Notes under the pieces: generated by a model
Databases searched by the model: none
Told to the model about the DNA's origin: nothing
Seen by the model: the letters and a program-made list of their open reading frames with translations, nothing else
Shown here: positions 1-8,920 of the stretch, in pieces
Numbering within the stretch: position 1 is the first letter of the stretch
Layout: every line of letters begins with the position of its first letter
Made by a program: the position numbers and the translations under genes
NCBI RefSeq assembly: GCF_003054965.1
Contig: NZ_MIES01000006.1
Coordinates: 1 to 64,000, forward strand
DNA: 64,000 nucleotides
Direction: 5' to 3'
DNA from: Saccharospirillum sp. MSK14-1
GTDB lineage: Bacteria > Pseudomonadota > Gammaproteobacteria > Pseudomonadales > Natronospirillaceae

Positions 1-108
1 CAACCGAAGATTCAGATTTTTTCTTTTCAAAACAGGCACTTAGAAAGCACCGAACCAAGAGAAGAAAGACTGGAAAACTTCGTTCCCCAACCGCGCTCAG
101 CGGCGAGG

Positions 109-143
109 GAGGCGTATAATAGTCTTTTTGCGGCCGCTGTCAA
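109..143 (-). promoter_or_regulatory. rrn-like strong sigma-70 promoter reading left out of the window
   Basis: Read on the minus strand there is a perfect -35 TTGACA (138-143), a 16-bp spacer and a -10 TATTAT (116-121). A GC-rich discriminator (CGCCTCCC) follows, putting the start near 109. A GC-rich discriminator straight after -10 is typical of stringently controlled rRNA and tRNA promoters in gammaproteobacteria. The downstream leader (1-108) has no coding potential I can see. From memory, an rRNA operon lies beside msrQ in Pseudomonas aeruginosa, which agrees. The RNA gene itself is outside the window, so its identity is inferred. Confidence 0.55.
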
Positions 144-186
144 CGGCCGCTGCAGGGAAAGTTGAAAGAAAGATGATGTACCGCGG

Positions 187-828
187 TCAGATGGCTGTGT
201 GTTTCAGTGCGCCGTGATTCTTAGCACCTCGACGAGCTCGAAGCTTAACAATCAAACGCTCTCCCAGCAGCACCACTGCCAGCAGCGTATATAGCCACGG
301 CTCAAAGGAAGACACTCGGGATTGCAGCCAGAAGTGAATCAACGCCAGCACGATTAAGCCATAAATGATGCGATGCAGGCGTTTCCAGTTTTTCTTCAAT
401 CGACGCACCATGGCTTTGGGCGATGTCACTGCCAAGAGCAACAACCCCACCCAAGCCAGCATACCGAGATAGATAAACGGCCGCTTACCCAAGTCTTCAA
501 CAAAGACACGCCAATCCAGCTCGATCCAACCCAACAAATAGGTTGCCAGATGGCAACTGGCATAAAAGAAGACAAACAAACCTAACATGCGCCGATATCT
601 CACCGCTTTAAAAGCGGTATGGCGAGACAAGGGTGAGCAACACAGCGTAATCAGCAACAGCCAAAGCGCCCATTTGCCCATCTCTTCGAGCACGACCTCC
701 AGCGCATCCACACCCAGACTGCGAGGATTAAAAAGAAATAATGACCAGTAATAGAGCGCCGGCGCCAAGGCCAATAAGAATAAGACCCACCACAAAAGCC
801 CTTGCTTGGGCATCCACTGAGCACGCAT
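187..828 (-). CDS. msrQ: MsrQ, haem-binding membrane subunit of the periplasmic methionine sulfoxide reductase
   Basis: MsrQ (YedZ family) is an inner-membrane b-type haem protein that passes electrons from the respiratory chain to the molybdoenzyme MsrP. The 213 residues match the usual length of about 210. Six hydrophobic segments are visible, with conserved histidines in or near them (for example in YASCHLATYLLGW near residue 93, and HRIIYG and IHFW near 152-166) that fit haem ligation in the ferric reductase-like transmembrane domain. It begins directly at the msrP stop, so the two are translationally coupled. The basic C-terminus is cytoplasmic in the family. Start choice is reasonable. 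Confidence 0.93.
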   Translation of the reverse strand: MRAQWMPKQGLLWWVLFLLALAPALYYWSLFLFNPRSLGVDALEVVLEEMGKWALWLLLITLCCSPLSRHTAFKAVRYRRMLGLFVFFYASCHLATYLLGWIELDWRVFVEDLGKRPFIYLGMLAWVGLLLLAVTSPKAMVRRLKKNWKRLHRIIYGLIVLALIHFWLQSRVSSFEPWLYTLLAVVLLGERLIVKLRARRGAKNHGALKHTAI

Positions 829-1796
829 TAAAAGAAAGTCCGCAAGTCCATGCCTTGATACAGCGAGGCAACTTCGTCATAGCCGTTAAAAAGGCGTGTA
901 TCAATGCGATCAATATCGCCATTGGGTCCAATGCGACGCTCGGTTGCCTGACTCCAGCGTGGATGATCAACCTCTGGGTTCACATTGGCATAGAAGCCGT
1001 ATTCGTTAGCATTAGTGAGGTTCCAGGTGGTCGGCGGCATTTCTTCGACAAATTCAATTTTGCTGATCGATTTAATGCTTTTAAAACCGTACTTCCAAGG
1101 CAGTAACAAACGAATCGGTGCGCCGTTTTGATTCGGCAGTGGCTCGCCATACATGCCAACGGCCAGAAACGCCAAGGGATGCATGGCCTCATCCATACGC
1201 AACCCTTCAACATAGGGGTAATCAATAAAGGAAAATAACGAGCGCTGGCCACGCAACTCATCCGGACGCTGGATGGTCTGAAAGGCGACATAACGCGCAT
1301 TCGATTTGGGCTGAAAGGGCTTTAACAGTGCAGACAATTCAATACCGATCCAGGGAATCACCATGGACCAGGCTTCAACACAGCGCAGACGATAGATGCG
1401 CTCTTCTGTTCGCTTGCCATTTAACAGCGCCTCTAAATCCAAGGTGCCAGGATTATCACACAGGCCCCCCACTTCAATTTCCCAGGGATAAGGATTGAAC
1501 TCATCGGCATGACTGGCCGGGTCGCTTTTGCCGGTACCAAATTCATAGAAGTTGTTGTAGCTGGTGGCATCGCGCTGATCGGTCACCCCTTCATCGGTCG
1601 TGATGGATCGATAAGCGGTGTTAGCGACTTTGGCATTCAACCAAGGCGGTGCAGCTGGCGGCGTTGCCATGGCGGTAGGGACTAAACTGGTCAGCGCAAG
1701 ACCGCCGGCAGCCTGCATCAGCTGGCGGCGATTCAGGTAGGCCGACTTCGGCGTTACATCGTTTTCTGTGAGGTCGGGGCGTTGCTTGATAATCAT
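828..1796 (-). CDS. msrP: MsrP, Tat-exported molybdopterin methionine sulfoxide reductase
   Basis: MsrP reduces methionine sulfoxide in oxidised periplasmic proteins using a mononuclear Mo-molybdopterin cofactor. The N-terminus carries a twin-arginine motif (NRRQLMQ, residues 22-28) followed by a hydrophobic stretch and an Ala-rich cleavage region, so the enzyme is exported folded. The cofactor cysteine is in the conserved RLRCVEAW segment near residue 140. I start at the Met (1796) preceded by GGAGGG rather than at upstream in-frame Mets, giving 322 residues against about 334 in E. coli. It is co-transcribed with msrQ, and an inverted repeat separates it from pssA. Confidence 0.93.
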   Translation of the reverse strand: MIIKQRPDLTENDVTPKSAYLNRRQLMQAAGGLALTSLVPTAMATPPAAPPWLNAKVANTAYRSITTDEGVTDQRDATSYNNFYEFGTGKSDPASHADEFNPYPWEIEVGGLCDNPGTLDLEALLNGKRTEERIYRLRCVEAWSMVIPWIGIELSALLKPFQPKSNARYVAFQTIQRPDELRGQRSLFSFIDYPYVEGLRMDEAMHPLAFLAVGMYGEPLPNQNGAPIRLLLPWKYGFKSIKSISKIEFVEEMPPTTWNLTNANEYGFYANVNPEVDHPRWSQATERRIGPNGDIDRIDTRLFNGYDEVASLYQGMDLRTFF

Positions 1797-1809
1797 GGAG
1801 CCCTCCATC

Positions 1810-1876
1810 AAAACCGGTCAGTGAGCCCGAAGGCTCGTTCGCATCAAGTGTACGCAACGAACCTCTGACCGGTTTT
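1810..1876 (-). terminator. Long inverted repeat between pssA and msrP
   Basis: A perfect 12-bp arm AAAACCGGTCAG (1810-1821) pairs with CTGACCGGTTTT (1865-1876) across 43 nt. The loop contains a compact GAGCC-TTCG-GGCTC hairpin on the minus strand. It begins 3 nt after the pssA stop and ends in TTTT, so it probably terminates or processes the pssA transcript. The msrP ribosome binding site lies just beyond it. The role is inferred; the pairing is directly visible. Confidence 0.5.
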
Positions 1877-1879
1877 GTT

Positions 1880-2671
1880 TCAGGAAGTTCCGGACTTACG
1901 GACGTTGCGGTACTGGCGGGCACGACGCCACATTTCGAAAACCGGGCCAGACAATGCGTAAAGCACCGCCATACCCAACAGAACGCGCGGCGGGTCCAGC
2001 GCAATCAACGCCAGAATTGCCACGGCCAGCAACAGCACAACGAACGGAACGCGGCCGCGGTCGCTGAGATCTTTAAACGAATAATAGCGAATCGGGCTGA
2101 CCATCATGGCGCCCACAACCGGCACCACAACCACCATAATCCAGGCGACGGACTCACCCGCCACACCCGACTTAGTTAACGCCCAGACAGTGCCCCACAA
2201 GATGGCAGCACCGGCCGGACTGGCCAGACCGACAAAGAACTTTTTGTCGACACTGTTAATCTGAATATTGAATCGCGCCAGCCGCAGTGCGGCACCTGCG
2301 ACAAAGATAAAGGCCGCCACCCAACCCAAATTATTCAGGCTGTGCAACGACCATTGAAAGATCAGTATGGCCGGGGCAACCCCGAACGCCATGTTGTCGG
2401 ACATGCTGTCGTACTGTGCACCGAACTCGCTTTGTGTGTGGGTCATGCGGGCAACACGACCATCCATCCCATCGAGCAGTTGCGCGGCAAAGATCGCGAT
2501 CGATGCGCGAACAAAATCGCCATTGATGGCCGAAACGATGGAATAAAACCCTGCAAACAACGCTGCGGTTGTCAGCAAATTCGGTAACAGATAGATGCCA
2601 CGACGGTGTGCCGGCTGTTGCGCCGGTAAGTTACGCGTCGGTTGTGCCACCTTGCTGTCATTGGAACTCAT
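1880..2671 (-). CDS. pssA: CDP-diacylglycerol-serine O-phosphatidyltransferase
   Basis: It condenses CDP-diacylglycerol with L-serine to make phosphatidylserine in the inner membrane, the step before Psd (at 34204) makes phosphatidylethanolamine. The CDP-alcohol phosphotransferase signature is clear near residue 68: DGMDGRVAR, then G-A-Q-Y-D-S-M-S-D, giving the D-G-x2-A-R-x8-G-x3-D-x3-D pattern. Several membrane segments follow to the C-terminus. The 263 residues match the bacterial type II integral-membrane form rather than the soluble E. coli PssA. A strong GGAGGGG site precedes the start. It lies 45 nt downstream of ilvY and may share its transcript. Confidence 0.95.
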   Translation of the reverse strand: MSSNDSKVAQPTRNLPAQQPAHRRGIYLLPNLLTTAALFAGFYSIVSAINGDFVRASIAIFAAQLLDGMDGRVARMTHTQSEFGAQYDSMSDNMAFGVAPAILIFQWSLHSLNNLGWVAAFIFVAGAALRLARFNIQINSVDKKFFVGLASPAGAAILWGTVWALTKSGVAGESVAWIMVVVVPVVGAMMVSPIRYYSFKDLSDRGRVPFVVLLLAVAILALIALDPPRVLLGMAVLYALSGPVFEMWRRARQYRNVRKSGTS

Positions 2672-2716
2672 GGTTCCCCTCCAAATATAAAATCGAAATG
2701 ATAACCAACCGATGAT

Positions 2717-3613
2717 TCAATTCACGGTACCGGTCAGGTCACTGGCCGTTTTCCAGAAGGCACTCACCAGCGGATCTTGCAGACGTCGGTTGAGTACACA
2801 GGCGCCCACGTCAAAAGGCTCCAACTGGCTGTCGGTCTCTATGCGTTCAATTTTCTCTTTCAGCGGGCTGTTTTCAATCACCAGCCCCGGCACGACGCCG
2901 ATGCCGAACCCCAAGCCCACCATGCTGACAATGGCCTCGTTACCCGCCACCTGAGCGTAGATGTTCGGTTTAATGCTGTGCTCGCGAAACCAATTGTCCA
3001 GGCGCTTACGAGCCAGGCCATATTCCGAGACGACAAAGGGTATCTGCCCCCAGGGAATCGGCGATTGTTGCAGTTGAGTTCGCACCGGGCAATCGATCGA
3101 CGGTGCTATAAACTCCAGTGGTGTCTCAACAATCGATTGGAACATCAAAGGATTGGGCAAGTGATCCGGACGCGGCGCAATGGCGATATCGGTTTCATCG
3201 TCCATCACTTTCTGCACTGCCTGGGCGGCGTCACCGGTTTCCAGTACCACTTCAATGTTGGGAAAGCGGGCGCGGAACTCGGTCAACAGACCCAGCATAA
3301 AGCTGTAACTGGCGGTGACTGAACAATAGAGGCGAATCTGGCCGCGCAGTTCAACCGGGTCGTTCTGTAACTTATGGCGCAGGTCCTGCCAGTGTGCCAA
3401 GGTCGACTCGGCAAACTCACGAAACAAACGGCCTGCCTGAGTCAGCACGACGGTGCGATTATCACGTTCAAACAGGGTTGCACCCAGTTCATCTTCCAGT
3501 CGCGCAATGCTTCGACTGAGCGTCGAAGGACTGACGTGCATGGCTTCGGATGTTTTGCCGTAATGCAGAGTTTGGGAAAGGTGCAGAAACTGCTTAAGTG
3601 CACGCAAATCCAT
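2717..3613 (-). CDS. ilvY: LysR-family regulator IlvY
   Basis: IlvY activates ilvC when the acetohydroxy-acid substrates accumulate. The 298-residue protein begins with a winged helix-turn-helix (residues 1-60, with the family hallmark HVSPSTLSRSIARLEDELG), followed by a periplasmic-binding-like effector domain. The N-terminus and effector segments such as CSVTASYSF and TGDAAQAV closely follow E. coli IlvY as I remember it. The start has an excellent AAAGGAGG site. ilvC is nearby but 2.5 kb away, with a two-component system between, which differs from the directly divergent E. coli arrangement. Confidence 0.93.
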   Translation of the reverse strand: MDLRALKQFLHLSQTLHYGKTSEAMHVSPSTLSRSIARLEDELGATLFERDNRTVVLTQAGRLFREFAESTLAHWQDLRHKLQNDPVELRGQIRLYCSVTASYSFMLGLLTEFRARFPNIEVVLETGDAAQAVQKVMDDETDIAIAPRPDHLPNPLMFQSIVETPLEFIAPSIDCPVRTQLQQSPIPWGQIPFVVSEYGLARKRLDNWFREHSIKPNIYAQVAGNEAIVSMVGLGFGIGVVPGLVIENSPLKEKIERIETDSQLEPFDVGACVLNRRLQDPLVSAFWKTASDLTGTVN

Positions 3614-3661
3614 AATGGAGCCTCCTTTAACTGCCCCGATTATGGCATGGCACAGTCTTTA

Positions 3662-3676
3662 TTGCAGCAGACGCAA
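3662..3676 (-). promoter_or_regulatory. Probable IlvY operator upstream of ilvY
   Basis: The palindrome TTGC-N7-GCAA has the T-N11-A symmetry of LysR-family sites and lies about 50 nt upstream of the ilvY start. The plus strand continues as GCAACAAA, and a TGC-N7-GCAACAAA match recurs upstream of ilvC at 5972. Autoregulation is usual in the family. Binding is inferred from sequence similarity of the two sites. Confidence 0.45.
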
Positions 3677-3716
3677 CAAAGAGGCGAAACAATTGCTGAA
3701 TAAGCGGAACAGCAAC

Positions 3717-3881
3717 TCAACGACCGACTTTCAGTTCCAACAGCGTTTCATAAACCGATACCAGCGTCACCAGCCCGGCTTCTAGAAGGCTCTCTGTCAG
3801 ATTCGACAGTGCCTGAGGACGGCTCAACAACGTCACCATACCCAGCATGGATACCGCCAGCCAAAGTTGTTTGATCGACAT
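3717..3881 (-). CDS. Small hydrophobic protein downstream of the LytTR regulator
   Basis: A 54-residue protein starting MSIKQLWLAVSMLGMV. The start at 3881 follows AAGGAG at good spacing; an in-frame ATG two codons earlier is too close to that site, and the longer reading to 3998 overlaps the regulator gene. One hydrophobic segment spans about residues 6-20, and a second moderately hydrophobic helix lies towards the C-terminus, so membrane association is likely. I recognise no family. It follows the LytTR regulator by about 90 nt on the same strand and probably shares its transcript. It could be a small membrane partner of the sensor kinase, but nothing in the sequence proves it. Confidence 0.55.
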   Translation of the reverse strand: MSIKQLWLAVSMLGMVTLLSRPQALSNLTESLLEAGLVTLVSVYETLLELKVGR

Positions 3882-3972
3882 GCCCATCTCCTTTATCGGG
3901 ACTGGATGCCCCCCAATCCCTCGCACGAGTTTATCAAAGCGCCGGGATCGACTCCATCTCGACGCCGCCCGA

Positions 3973-4740
3973 TTACATTTGCCGAAATCGGTCCGCAAAG
4001 CGACGGCTCACCTCTTCAGTACGCCCGCCTTTCAAATGCACTTTCAGCCGCCCGGTCAGGGTTTTCTCCACCCGATCGATGTGCGCCACTTGCACCAACG
4101 TTGAGCGATGAATACGCCAGAATTGCTGAGTGTCGAGTTCTTCTTCCAGCTGCCGTAAGGATTTACGAATCAGGCTTTCACCGGCGGCCGTGACCACCGT
4201 GGTGTATTTATCTTCCGCCCGAAAACACAGTACATCGGCGACATCGACCACACGAATATCTTGGCCTCGCTGAACATTCAGCCAGCGCAAAGGAGGTCGA
4301 CCCACCGCTTCAATCAACTGCCGTAACTGCGTGACATCTAACGAGGTATCCGCTGCGGGCTCCTGATGCGCCAATATGCGCTCACGCGTGCGATCCAAAC
4401 GCACCGGCTCAACCGGTTTCAGTAAATAGTCGAGCGCTTCACGTTCAAACGCTTCAACGGCGTACTGATCATAAGCGGTCAGAAACACCAAGGCCGTGTT
4501 CTGGGTTAACCCCGCTTGCTGCATGCTCTCAGCCACATCCAGACCATTGCGACCGGGCATGCGAATATCGAGAAAGACCACGTCCGGTCGATGTAGATCA
4601 ATGAGGCGCCAGGCTTCATCACCGTCACCGGCCATCGCCACAATGGTTAACTCTGGCCACTGCTGCGTCAGCAATTGCTTCAGGTGTTCTCGCAATACCG
4701 GCTCATCGTCCGCGATAACCGCCGTTAAACCCTGACTCAC
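3973..4740 (-). CDS. LytTR-family response regulator
   Basis: The 255-residue protein is a receiver domain (residues 1-125) with an acidic pocket DDEP near residue 11, the phosphoacceptor Asp in VVFLDIRMPG near 57 and the conserved Lys in LLKP near 107. A LytTR DNA-binding domain covers about 150-255 (FRAEDKYTTVVT, IHRSTLVQVAHI). The architecture is that of AlgR and LytR. It starts with GTG overlapping the kinase stop codon by 4 nt, so kinase and regulator are coupled and form a pair. Targets are not evident; no obvious LytTR direct repeats were found nearby. Confidence 0.92.
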   Translation of the reverse strand: MSQGLTAVIADDEPVLREHLKQLLTQQWPELTIVAMAGDGDEAWRLIDLHRPDVVFLDIRMPGRNGLDVAESMQQAGLTQNTALVFLTAYDQYAVEAFEREALDYLLKPVEPVRLDRTRERILAHQEPAADTSLDVTQLRQLIEAVGRPPLRWLNVQRGQDIRVVDVADVLCFRAEDKYTTVVTAAGESLIRKSLRQLEEELDTQQFWRIHRSTLVQVAHIDRVEKTLTGRLKVHLKGGRTEEVSRRFADRFRQM

Positions 4741-5837
4741 GCCACCACCTCCGAGCTTTCAACAGGAATCGAGAGCGCGGCCCGAGTACCGCCTTCTGCC
4801 CGCTGATCGACCACCAAACTCGCCGACTCGCCATAAAGCAGCGCCAATCGCTCGCGCACATTATGCAAGCCAACACCTTGGCCGCGGGAGGGCAATGCCT
4901 GATGCAAACCCAGGCCATCATCCACCACCTCAATCAACAACTGCTGCTCATGTTCGGTCACTCGTACGTCCACCCGGCCGCCTTCAGTTTTCGGCTCAAG
5001 ACCGTGCACCACGGCGTTTTCCACCAAGGGTTGGACTAACAAAGGTGGCAAGGAATAGCGCTCCCATGCCTCGTTATGCGCCACCTGAAACTGCAGCCGC
5101 CCGCCGGTGCGCAATGCTTGAATCGACAAGTAAGCTTCCGCCAGCGCCAACTCTTCACTCAGGCGCGTGCGTGACTGACGAGTACGACTGAGGCTGACTC
5201 GCAACATTGTGGTCAGTTCACCAATCATCCGCTTGGCGGCGTCGGGGTTCTGGTCGATCAGGCCCTGCACATTGGCCAAGGTATTAAAGAGGAAATGCGG
5301 TTCGATCTGGCTTTGCAGCATTTGCAGTCGGCTCAGCGCCAATTCACGTTCAGCCGCTTGCGCCAGACTCTGCTGTTCCAGCATGCGATGATTCAGCCAG
5401 CGAATGCGGTACCGCGAATAAAATAAATAATAAACGGTCAGACAGAACACCAACGCCAGCGCCAGGTTCATCAGCAGGACTCGCCACAGCTCAAAGCCTT
5501 TCAGGTCGAGCGGAAAGCCATAACCGAGCCAGAGCAGGTGCACCATTCCCAAGGTGATGCCAGCAACCAACCCGAGAATGTTGTTAAAAGCCTCGGTGCG
5601 CTGCGCAAACAGCCAGTGGGCGAGATTCATACAGACGACAATCGACAAACCGAACCCCAACGACACGCGCAGATTGGTCAGGTAATTCTCCTGATTCATC
5701 ATGGTGGTCTGACCGGCAATCACCATGCACACCAGCACGGTACCGGTAATGGCTTTCAGCCACTGGGCAAAATTGGTATCGGCGAAGGTGTCTATCGATG
5801 GCCGGCGTGAGCGGGGCACGGTGCTCTCCTGAATCAA
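4737..5837 (-). CDS. LytS/AlgZ-like sensor histidine kinase
   Basis: This 366-residue kinase has about four transmembrane helices in residues 25-150, a short coiled stretch, and a His_kinase (LytS-type) domain with the hallmark QIEPHFLFNTL near residue 178, where the His is the phosphoacceptor. A HATPase domain follows with N-box LVENAVVHGL and glycine boxes DDGLGL and GVGLHNVRERL. There is no periplasmic sensor domain of note, so the stimulus is probably sensed within or at the membrane. It pairs with the overlapping LytTR regulator. The N-terminal start could vary by a few codons. Confidence 0.9.
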   Translation of the reverse strand: MIQESTVPRSRRPSIDTFADTNFAQWLKAITGTVLVCMVIAGQTTMMNQENYLTNLRVSLGFGLSIVVCMNLAHWLFAQRTEAFNNILGLVAGITLGMVHLLWLGYGFPLDLKGFELWRVLLMNLALALVFCLTVYYLFYSRYRIRWLNHRMLEQQSLAQAAERELALSRLQMLQSQIEPHFLFNTLANVQGLIDQNPDAAKRMIGELTTMLRVSLSRTRQSRTRLSEELALAEAYLSIQALRTGGRLQFQVAHNEAWERYSLPPLLVQPLVENAVVHGLEPKTEGGRVDVRVTEHEQQLLIEVVDDGLGLHQALPSRGQGVGLHNVRERLALLYGESASLVVDQRAEGGTRAALSIPVESSEVVA

Positions 5838-5970
5838 GGATCAAGGCATTTGCACAGGATCTGAAGTGCACAGTGTCGCTTTCCTGGCGCGACCGACAAC
5901 CCCCAATCGACAAACGGTGCGATGGGCCGGCGAATGGCCAACTGGTTGGACGAATGGCACCGAGCAACTC

Positions 5971-5985
5971 ATGCACTATCAGCAA
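5971..5985 (+). promoter_or_regulatory. Probable IlvY activation site upstream of ilvC
   Basis: ATGC-N7-GCAA, continuing as GCAACAAA, matches the site upstream of ilvY except at the first base. A second half site, GCAA, precedes it at 5964-5967. A candidate ilvC promoter follows: weak -35 TTCAGA at 6008-6013, 17-bp spacer, -10 TAGACT at 6031-6036. That places the operator centre near -65, the standard recognition position for a LysR-type activator. The rest of 5838-6086 shows nothing else I can name. Confidence 0.45.
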
Positions 5986-6086
5986 CAAATCATTCCAAAC
6001 AATTCATTTCAGACAACACACGAAAGTCGCTAGACTGCGGCGCAACGGTGGATTCAACCACCTTCATTATTTAGACAGGATTTCGC

Positions 6087-7571
6087 ATGAGCACGAATTA
6101 CTTCAACACCCTCAACCTGCGCCAGCAACTGGCACAACTGGGCAAATGTCGTTTTATGGACAAAGCCGAGTTCGCCGATGGCTGCAACGCCCTCAAAGGC
6201 AAGAAAGTCGTGATTGTCGGCTGCGGTGCCCAGGGTCTGAACCAGGGCCTGAACATGCGCGACTCCGGCCTGGACGTCGCTTACGCCCTGCGCCAGTCCG
6301 CCATCGACAACAAACGTCAATCGTGGAAAAACGCCACTGAAAACGGCTTTGAAGTCGACTCCCACGAAAACCTGATCCCCAAGGCCGATCTGGTCGTTAA
6401 CCTCACGCCGGACAAACAGCACTCCAGCGTTATCGAAGCGGTCATGCCATTGATGAAACAAGGCGCGGCCCTGGGTTATTCACACGGCTTCAACATCGTC
6501 GAAGTCGGCCAGAAGATTCGCGACGACATCACCGTTGTCATGGTTGCCCCGAAATGCCCGGGCACCGAAGTGCGTGAAGAATACAAACGCGGTTTTGGCG
6601 TACCGACACTGATCGCCGTTCACCCGGAAAACGACCCGAAAGGCGAAGGCCTGGAAATCGCGAAAGCCTGGGCAGCAGCCACTGGCGGTCACCGCGCCGG
6701 TGTTTTGGAAAGCTCATTTGTCGCCGAAGTAAAATCCGACCTGATGGGTGAACAGACCATCCTGTGCGGCATGCTGCAGGCCGGTTCACTGCTGTGCTAC
6801 GACAAGATGATCGCCGAAGGCGTTGATTCAACCTACGCCAGCAAGCTGATCCAGTACGGCTGGGAAACCGTGACCGAAGCGCTCAAGCACGGCGGCATCA
6901 CCAACATGATGGATCGCCTGAGCAATCCGGCCAAATTGCGCGCCTATGAATTGTCCGAGGAACTGAAAGCGCTGATGGCGCCGCTGTTCCAGAAACATCA
7001 GGACGACATCATCAGTGGCCACTTCTCTGCCACCATGATGGCCGACTGGGACGCCGACGATAAAGACCTGCTGGGCTGGCGCGAAGCCACCGGCCAGACC
7101 GCTTTCGAACAAGCACCGGAAGTGAAAAATGATCTGTCGGAGCAGGAATATTTCGACAACGGCATCCTGATGGTCGCCATGGTTAAAGCCGGTGTTGAAC
7201 TGGCGTTCGAAACCATGGTCGACAGTGGCATCATCGAAGAATCGGCTTACTACGAGTCACTGCATGAGCTGCCGCTGATCGCCAACACCATCGCGCGTAA
7301 GAAGCTGTACGAAATGAACGTGGTCATTTCTGACACCGCTGAATACGGCAACTACCTGTTCGCCAATGCGGCCGTGCCGCTGCTGGCTGAGAAGTTCATG
7401 CCGAAAATCAAAACCGACGTCATCGGCAAAGGTCTGGGCGATACCAGCACCGAAGTCGACAACATCGAATTGATTCAAGCTAACCAAGCCATTCGCAACC
7501 ACCCGATCGAGTGGATCGGCGAAGAGCTACGCGGTTACATGACTGACATGAAACGTCTGGTCGAGGCCTAA
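6087..7571 (+). CDS. ilvC: Ketol-acid reductoisomerase, class II
   Basis: IlvC isomerises and reduces 2-acetolactate and 2-aceto-2-hydroxybutyrate with NADPH and Mg2+ in valine, isoleucine and leucine synthesis. The 494 residues place it in the long class II form, like the 491-residue E. coli enzyme and unlike the 330-residue form of Pseudomonas. The Rossmann motif [14 protein letters not shown] lies near residues 41-54, followed by two C-terminal knotted-domain repeats with the metal-binding acidic residues (for example [10 protein letters not shown] near 215). It stands alone, without ilvBN. An AGGAT site precedes the start, and a clear hairpin terminator follows. Confidence 0.97.
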   Translation: MSTNYFNTLNLRQQLAQLGKCRFMDKAEFADGCNALKGKKVVIVGCGAQGLNQGLNMRDSGLDVAYALRQSAIDNKRQSWKNATENGFEVDSHENLIPKADLVVNLTPDKQHSSVIEAVMPLMKQGAALGYSHGFNIVEVGQKIRDDITVVMVAPKCPGTEVREEYKRGFGVPTLIAVHPENDPKGEGLEIAKAWAAATGGHRAGVLESSFVAEVKSDLMGEQTILCGMLQAGSLLCYDKMIAEGVDSTYASKLIQYGWETVTEALKHGGITNMMDRLSNPAKLRAYELSEELKALMAPLFQKHQDDIISGHFSATMMADWDADDKDLLGWREATGQTAFEQAPEVKNDLSEQEYFDNGILMVAMVKAGVELAFETMVDSGIIEESAYYESLHELPLIANTIARKKLYEMNVVISDTAEYGNYLFANAAVPLLAEKFMPKIKTDVIGKGLGDTSTEVDNIELIQANQAIRNHPIEWIGEELRGYMTDMKRLVEA

Positions 7572-7625
7572 GTGCCCGGCCGGGTGACCGACTCTCAGTG
7601 AGGTCCCCAAAAGGGAATGAGTGTT

Positions 7626-7652
7626 AGCCCGCCCAATCGGCGGGCTTTTTTT
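7626..7652 (+). terminator. Rho-independent terminator of ilvC
   Basis: The stem AGCCCGCC / GGCGGGCT with a 5-nt loop (7626-7646) is followed by a run of T to 7652, 54 nt after the ilvC stop. Confidence 0.9.
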
Positions 7653-7720
7653 ATGTCCAAGGATGGACGGTATGCCGGAAATGCAGGAAGCAATTGCCGG
7701 ATATCCCCAGGAAAAAGGGG

Positions 7721-8920
7721 TTAAGTCCAAGCCGGAAACGGATCTTCCAACTCCCGCCAGGCGTCCTGACCGGATGCCAGCTCAGCATCGCTGAGCAAAC
7801 AGGCATCCAGTTTTTCCATAACCTGATCGCGCTCCAGATTCTGTCCGATAAACACCAACTCCTGCCGACGGTCGCCGAACGGCTCCTGCCAGATCGAACG
7901 AATGGCGCTTAAATAATCATCGTCCTGCGGCCAGCGATCCTGTGAGACCGCTGCCCAAAACATGCCCGCAAATCCGTAGCGCGCAATGCCACCGGCCTGT
8001 TGCCACTGACCGACGTAATCCGGCCGCGTCGCCAGCCAGAAATAACCTTTCGAACGAATCAGTTTGCCCGCCAAGGATGAGCTGTGCAGAAAGTCGAAAA
8101 AGCGTTGGGGATGAAACGGCCGGCGAGCGCGATAGGCAAAACTGCCGATACCATATTCTTCGGTTTCCGGCAGATGCTCGCCGCGCATTTCCTTCAACCA
8201 GCCCGGCGCCTGTTCGGCTTTGGCAAAATCAAACAAACCGGTCGCCAGAATTTTCTGACTGGGAATCTGCCCGTTCACGATGGGCACGATTTCCGCTTCG
8301 GTATTGAGCGTGCGCAGAATGGCGCTCAGGCGTCTGAGTTCGGCCGGCTCGATCAGGTCGGTTTTGCTGACCAAAATGATGTTGGCGAACTCCACCTGAT
8401 CGACCAGCAAATCGGTGACGCTGCGCTGATCGTCCTCCCCCAGACTTTCTCCTCGCTCCGCCAACGCCTGAGCCTGATCATAGTCGGCGAGGAAATTGGC
8501 ACCGTCGACAACGGTAACCAAGGTATCAAGCTGGGCCACATCGCTGAGCGTCACCCCGTCTTCATCGGCAAAGGTGAAGGTTTCCGCTACCGGCAGCGGT
8601 TCGGAAATACCGGTCGATTCAATCACCAGATAATCGAACTGCCCGGCCTCAGCCAGCCGTCGCACTTCAATCAGCAGATCCTCACGCAAGGTGCAGCAGA
8701 TACAGCCGTTGCTCATCTCAACCAGTTTTTCCTCGTGCCGGTTCAGCGATATGTCCTGGCGCACCGTGGTGGCGTCAATATTAATTTCGCTCATGTCGTT
8801 AACGATGACCGCAATGCGCAAGCCTTCGCGGTTGTTCAACAAATGGTTCAGCACCGTGGTTTTGCCGGCACCGAGAAAGCCGGACAACACCGTTACCGGC
8901 AGCTTGTTTTGTTCAGTCAT
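7721..8920 (-). CDS. COG0523 (CobW/ZigA-type) GTPase, probable zinc metallochaperone
   Basis: COG0523 GTPases hand metals, often zinc, to client proteins and are frequently Zur-regulated. The 399-residue protein has Walker A GAGKTT near residue 17, the family metal motif GCICC-TLR near 73-80, the switch region ESTGISEP, the guanine motif SKTD and a C-terminal CobW_C domain (about 275-390). It lacks a long His-rich loop. I start at 8920, where AGAGG precedes the Met, rather than at the upstream in-frame Met. It diverges from the DUF1826-znuCBA operon across a Zur-like site, which supports a role in zinc starvation rather than cobalamin synthesis. Confidence 0.9.
   Translation of the reverse strand: MTEQNKLPVTVLSGFLGAGKTTVLNHLLNNREGLRIAVIVNDMSEINIDATTVRQDISLNRHEEKLVEMSNGCICCTLREDLLIEVRRLAEAGQFDYLVIESTGISEPLPVAETFTFADEDGVTLSDVAQLDTLVTVVDGANFLADYDQAQALAERGESLGEDDQRSVTDLLVDQVEFANIILVSKTDLIEPAELRRLSAILRTLNTEAEIVPIVNGQIPSQKILATGLFDFAKAEQAPGWLKEMRGEHLPETEEYGIGSFAYRARRPFHPQRFFDFLHSSSLAGKLIRSKGYFWLATRPDYVGQWQQAGGIARYGFAGMFWAAVSQDRWPQDDDYLSAIRSIWQEPFGDRRQELVFIGQNLERDQVMEKLDACLLSDAELASGQDAWRELEDPFPAWT

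Noticed and set aside
3881-3998. N-terminal extension of the small protein to 93 residues
   Set aside because: The extension overlaps the regulator gene and has no ribosome site, while AAGGAG lies just before the Met at 3881.
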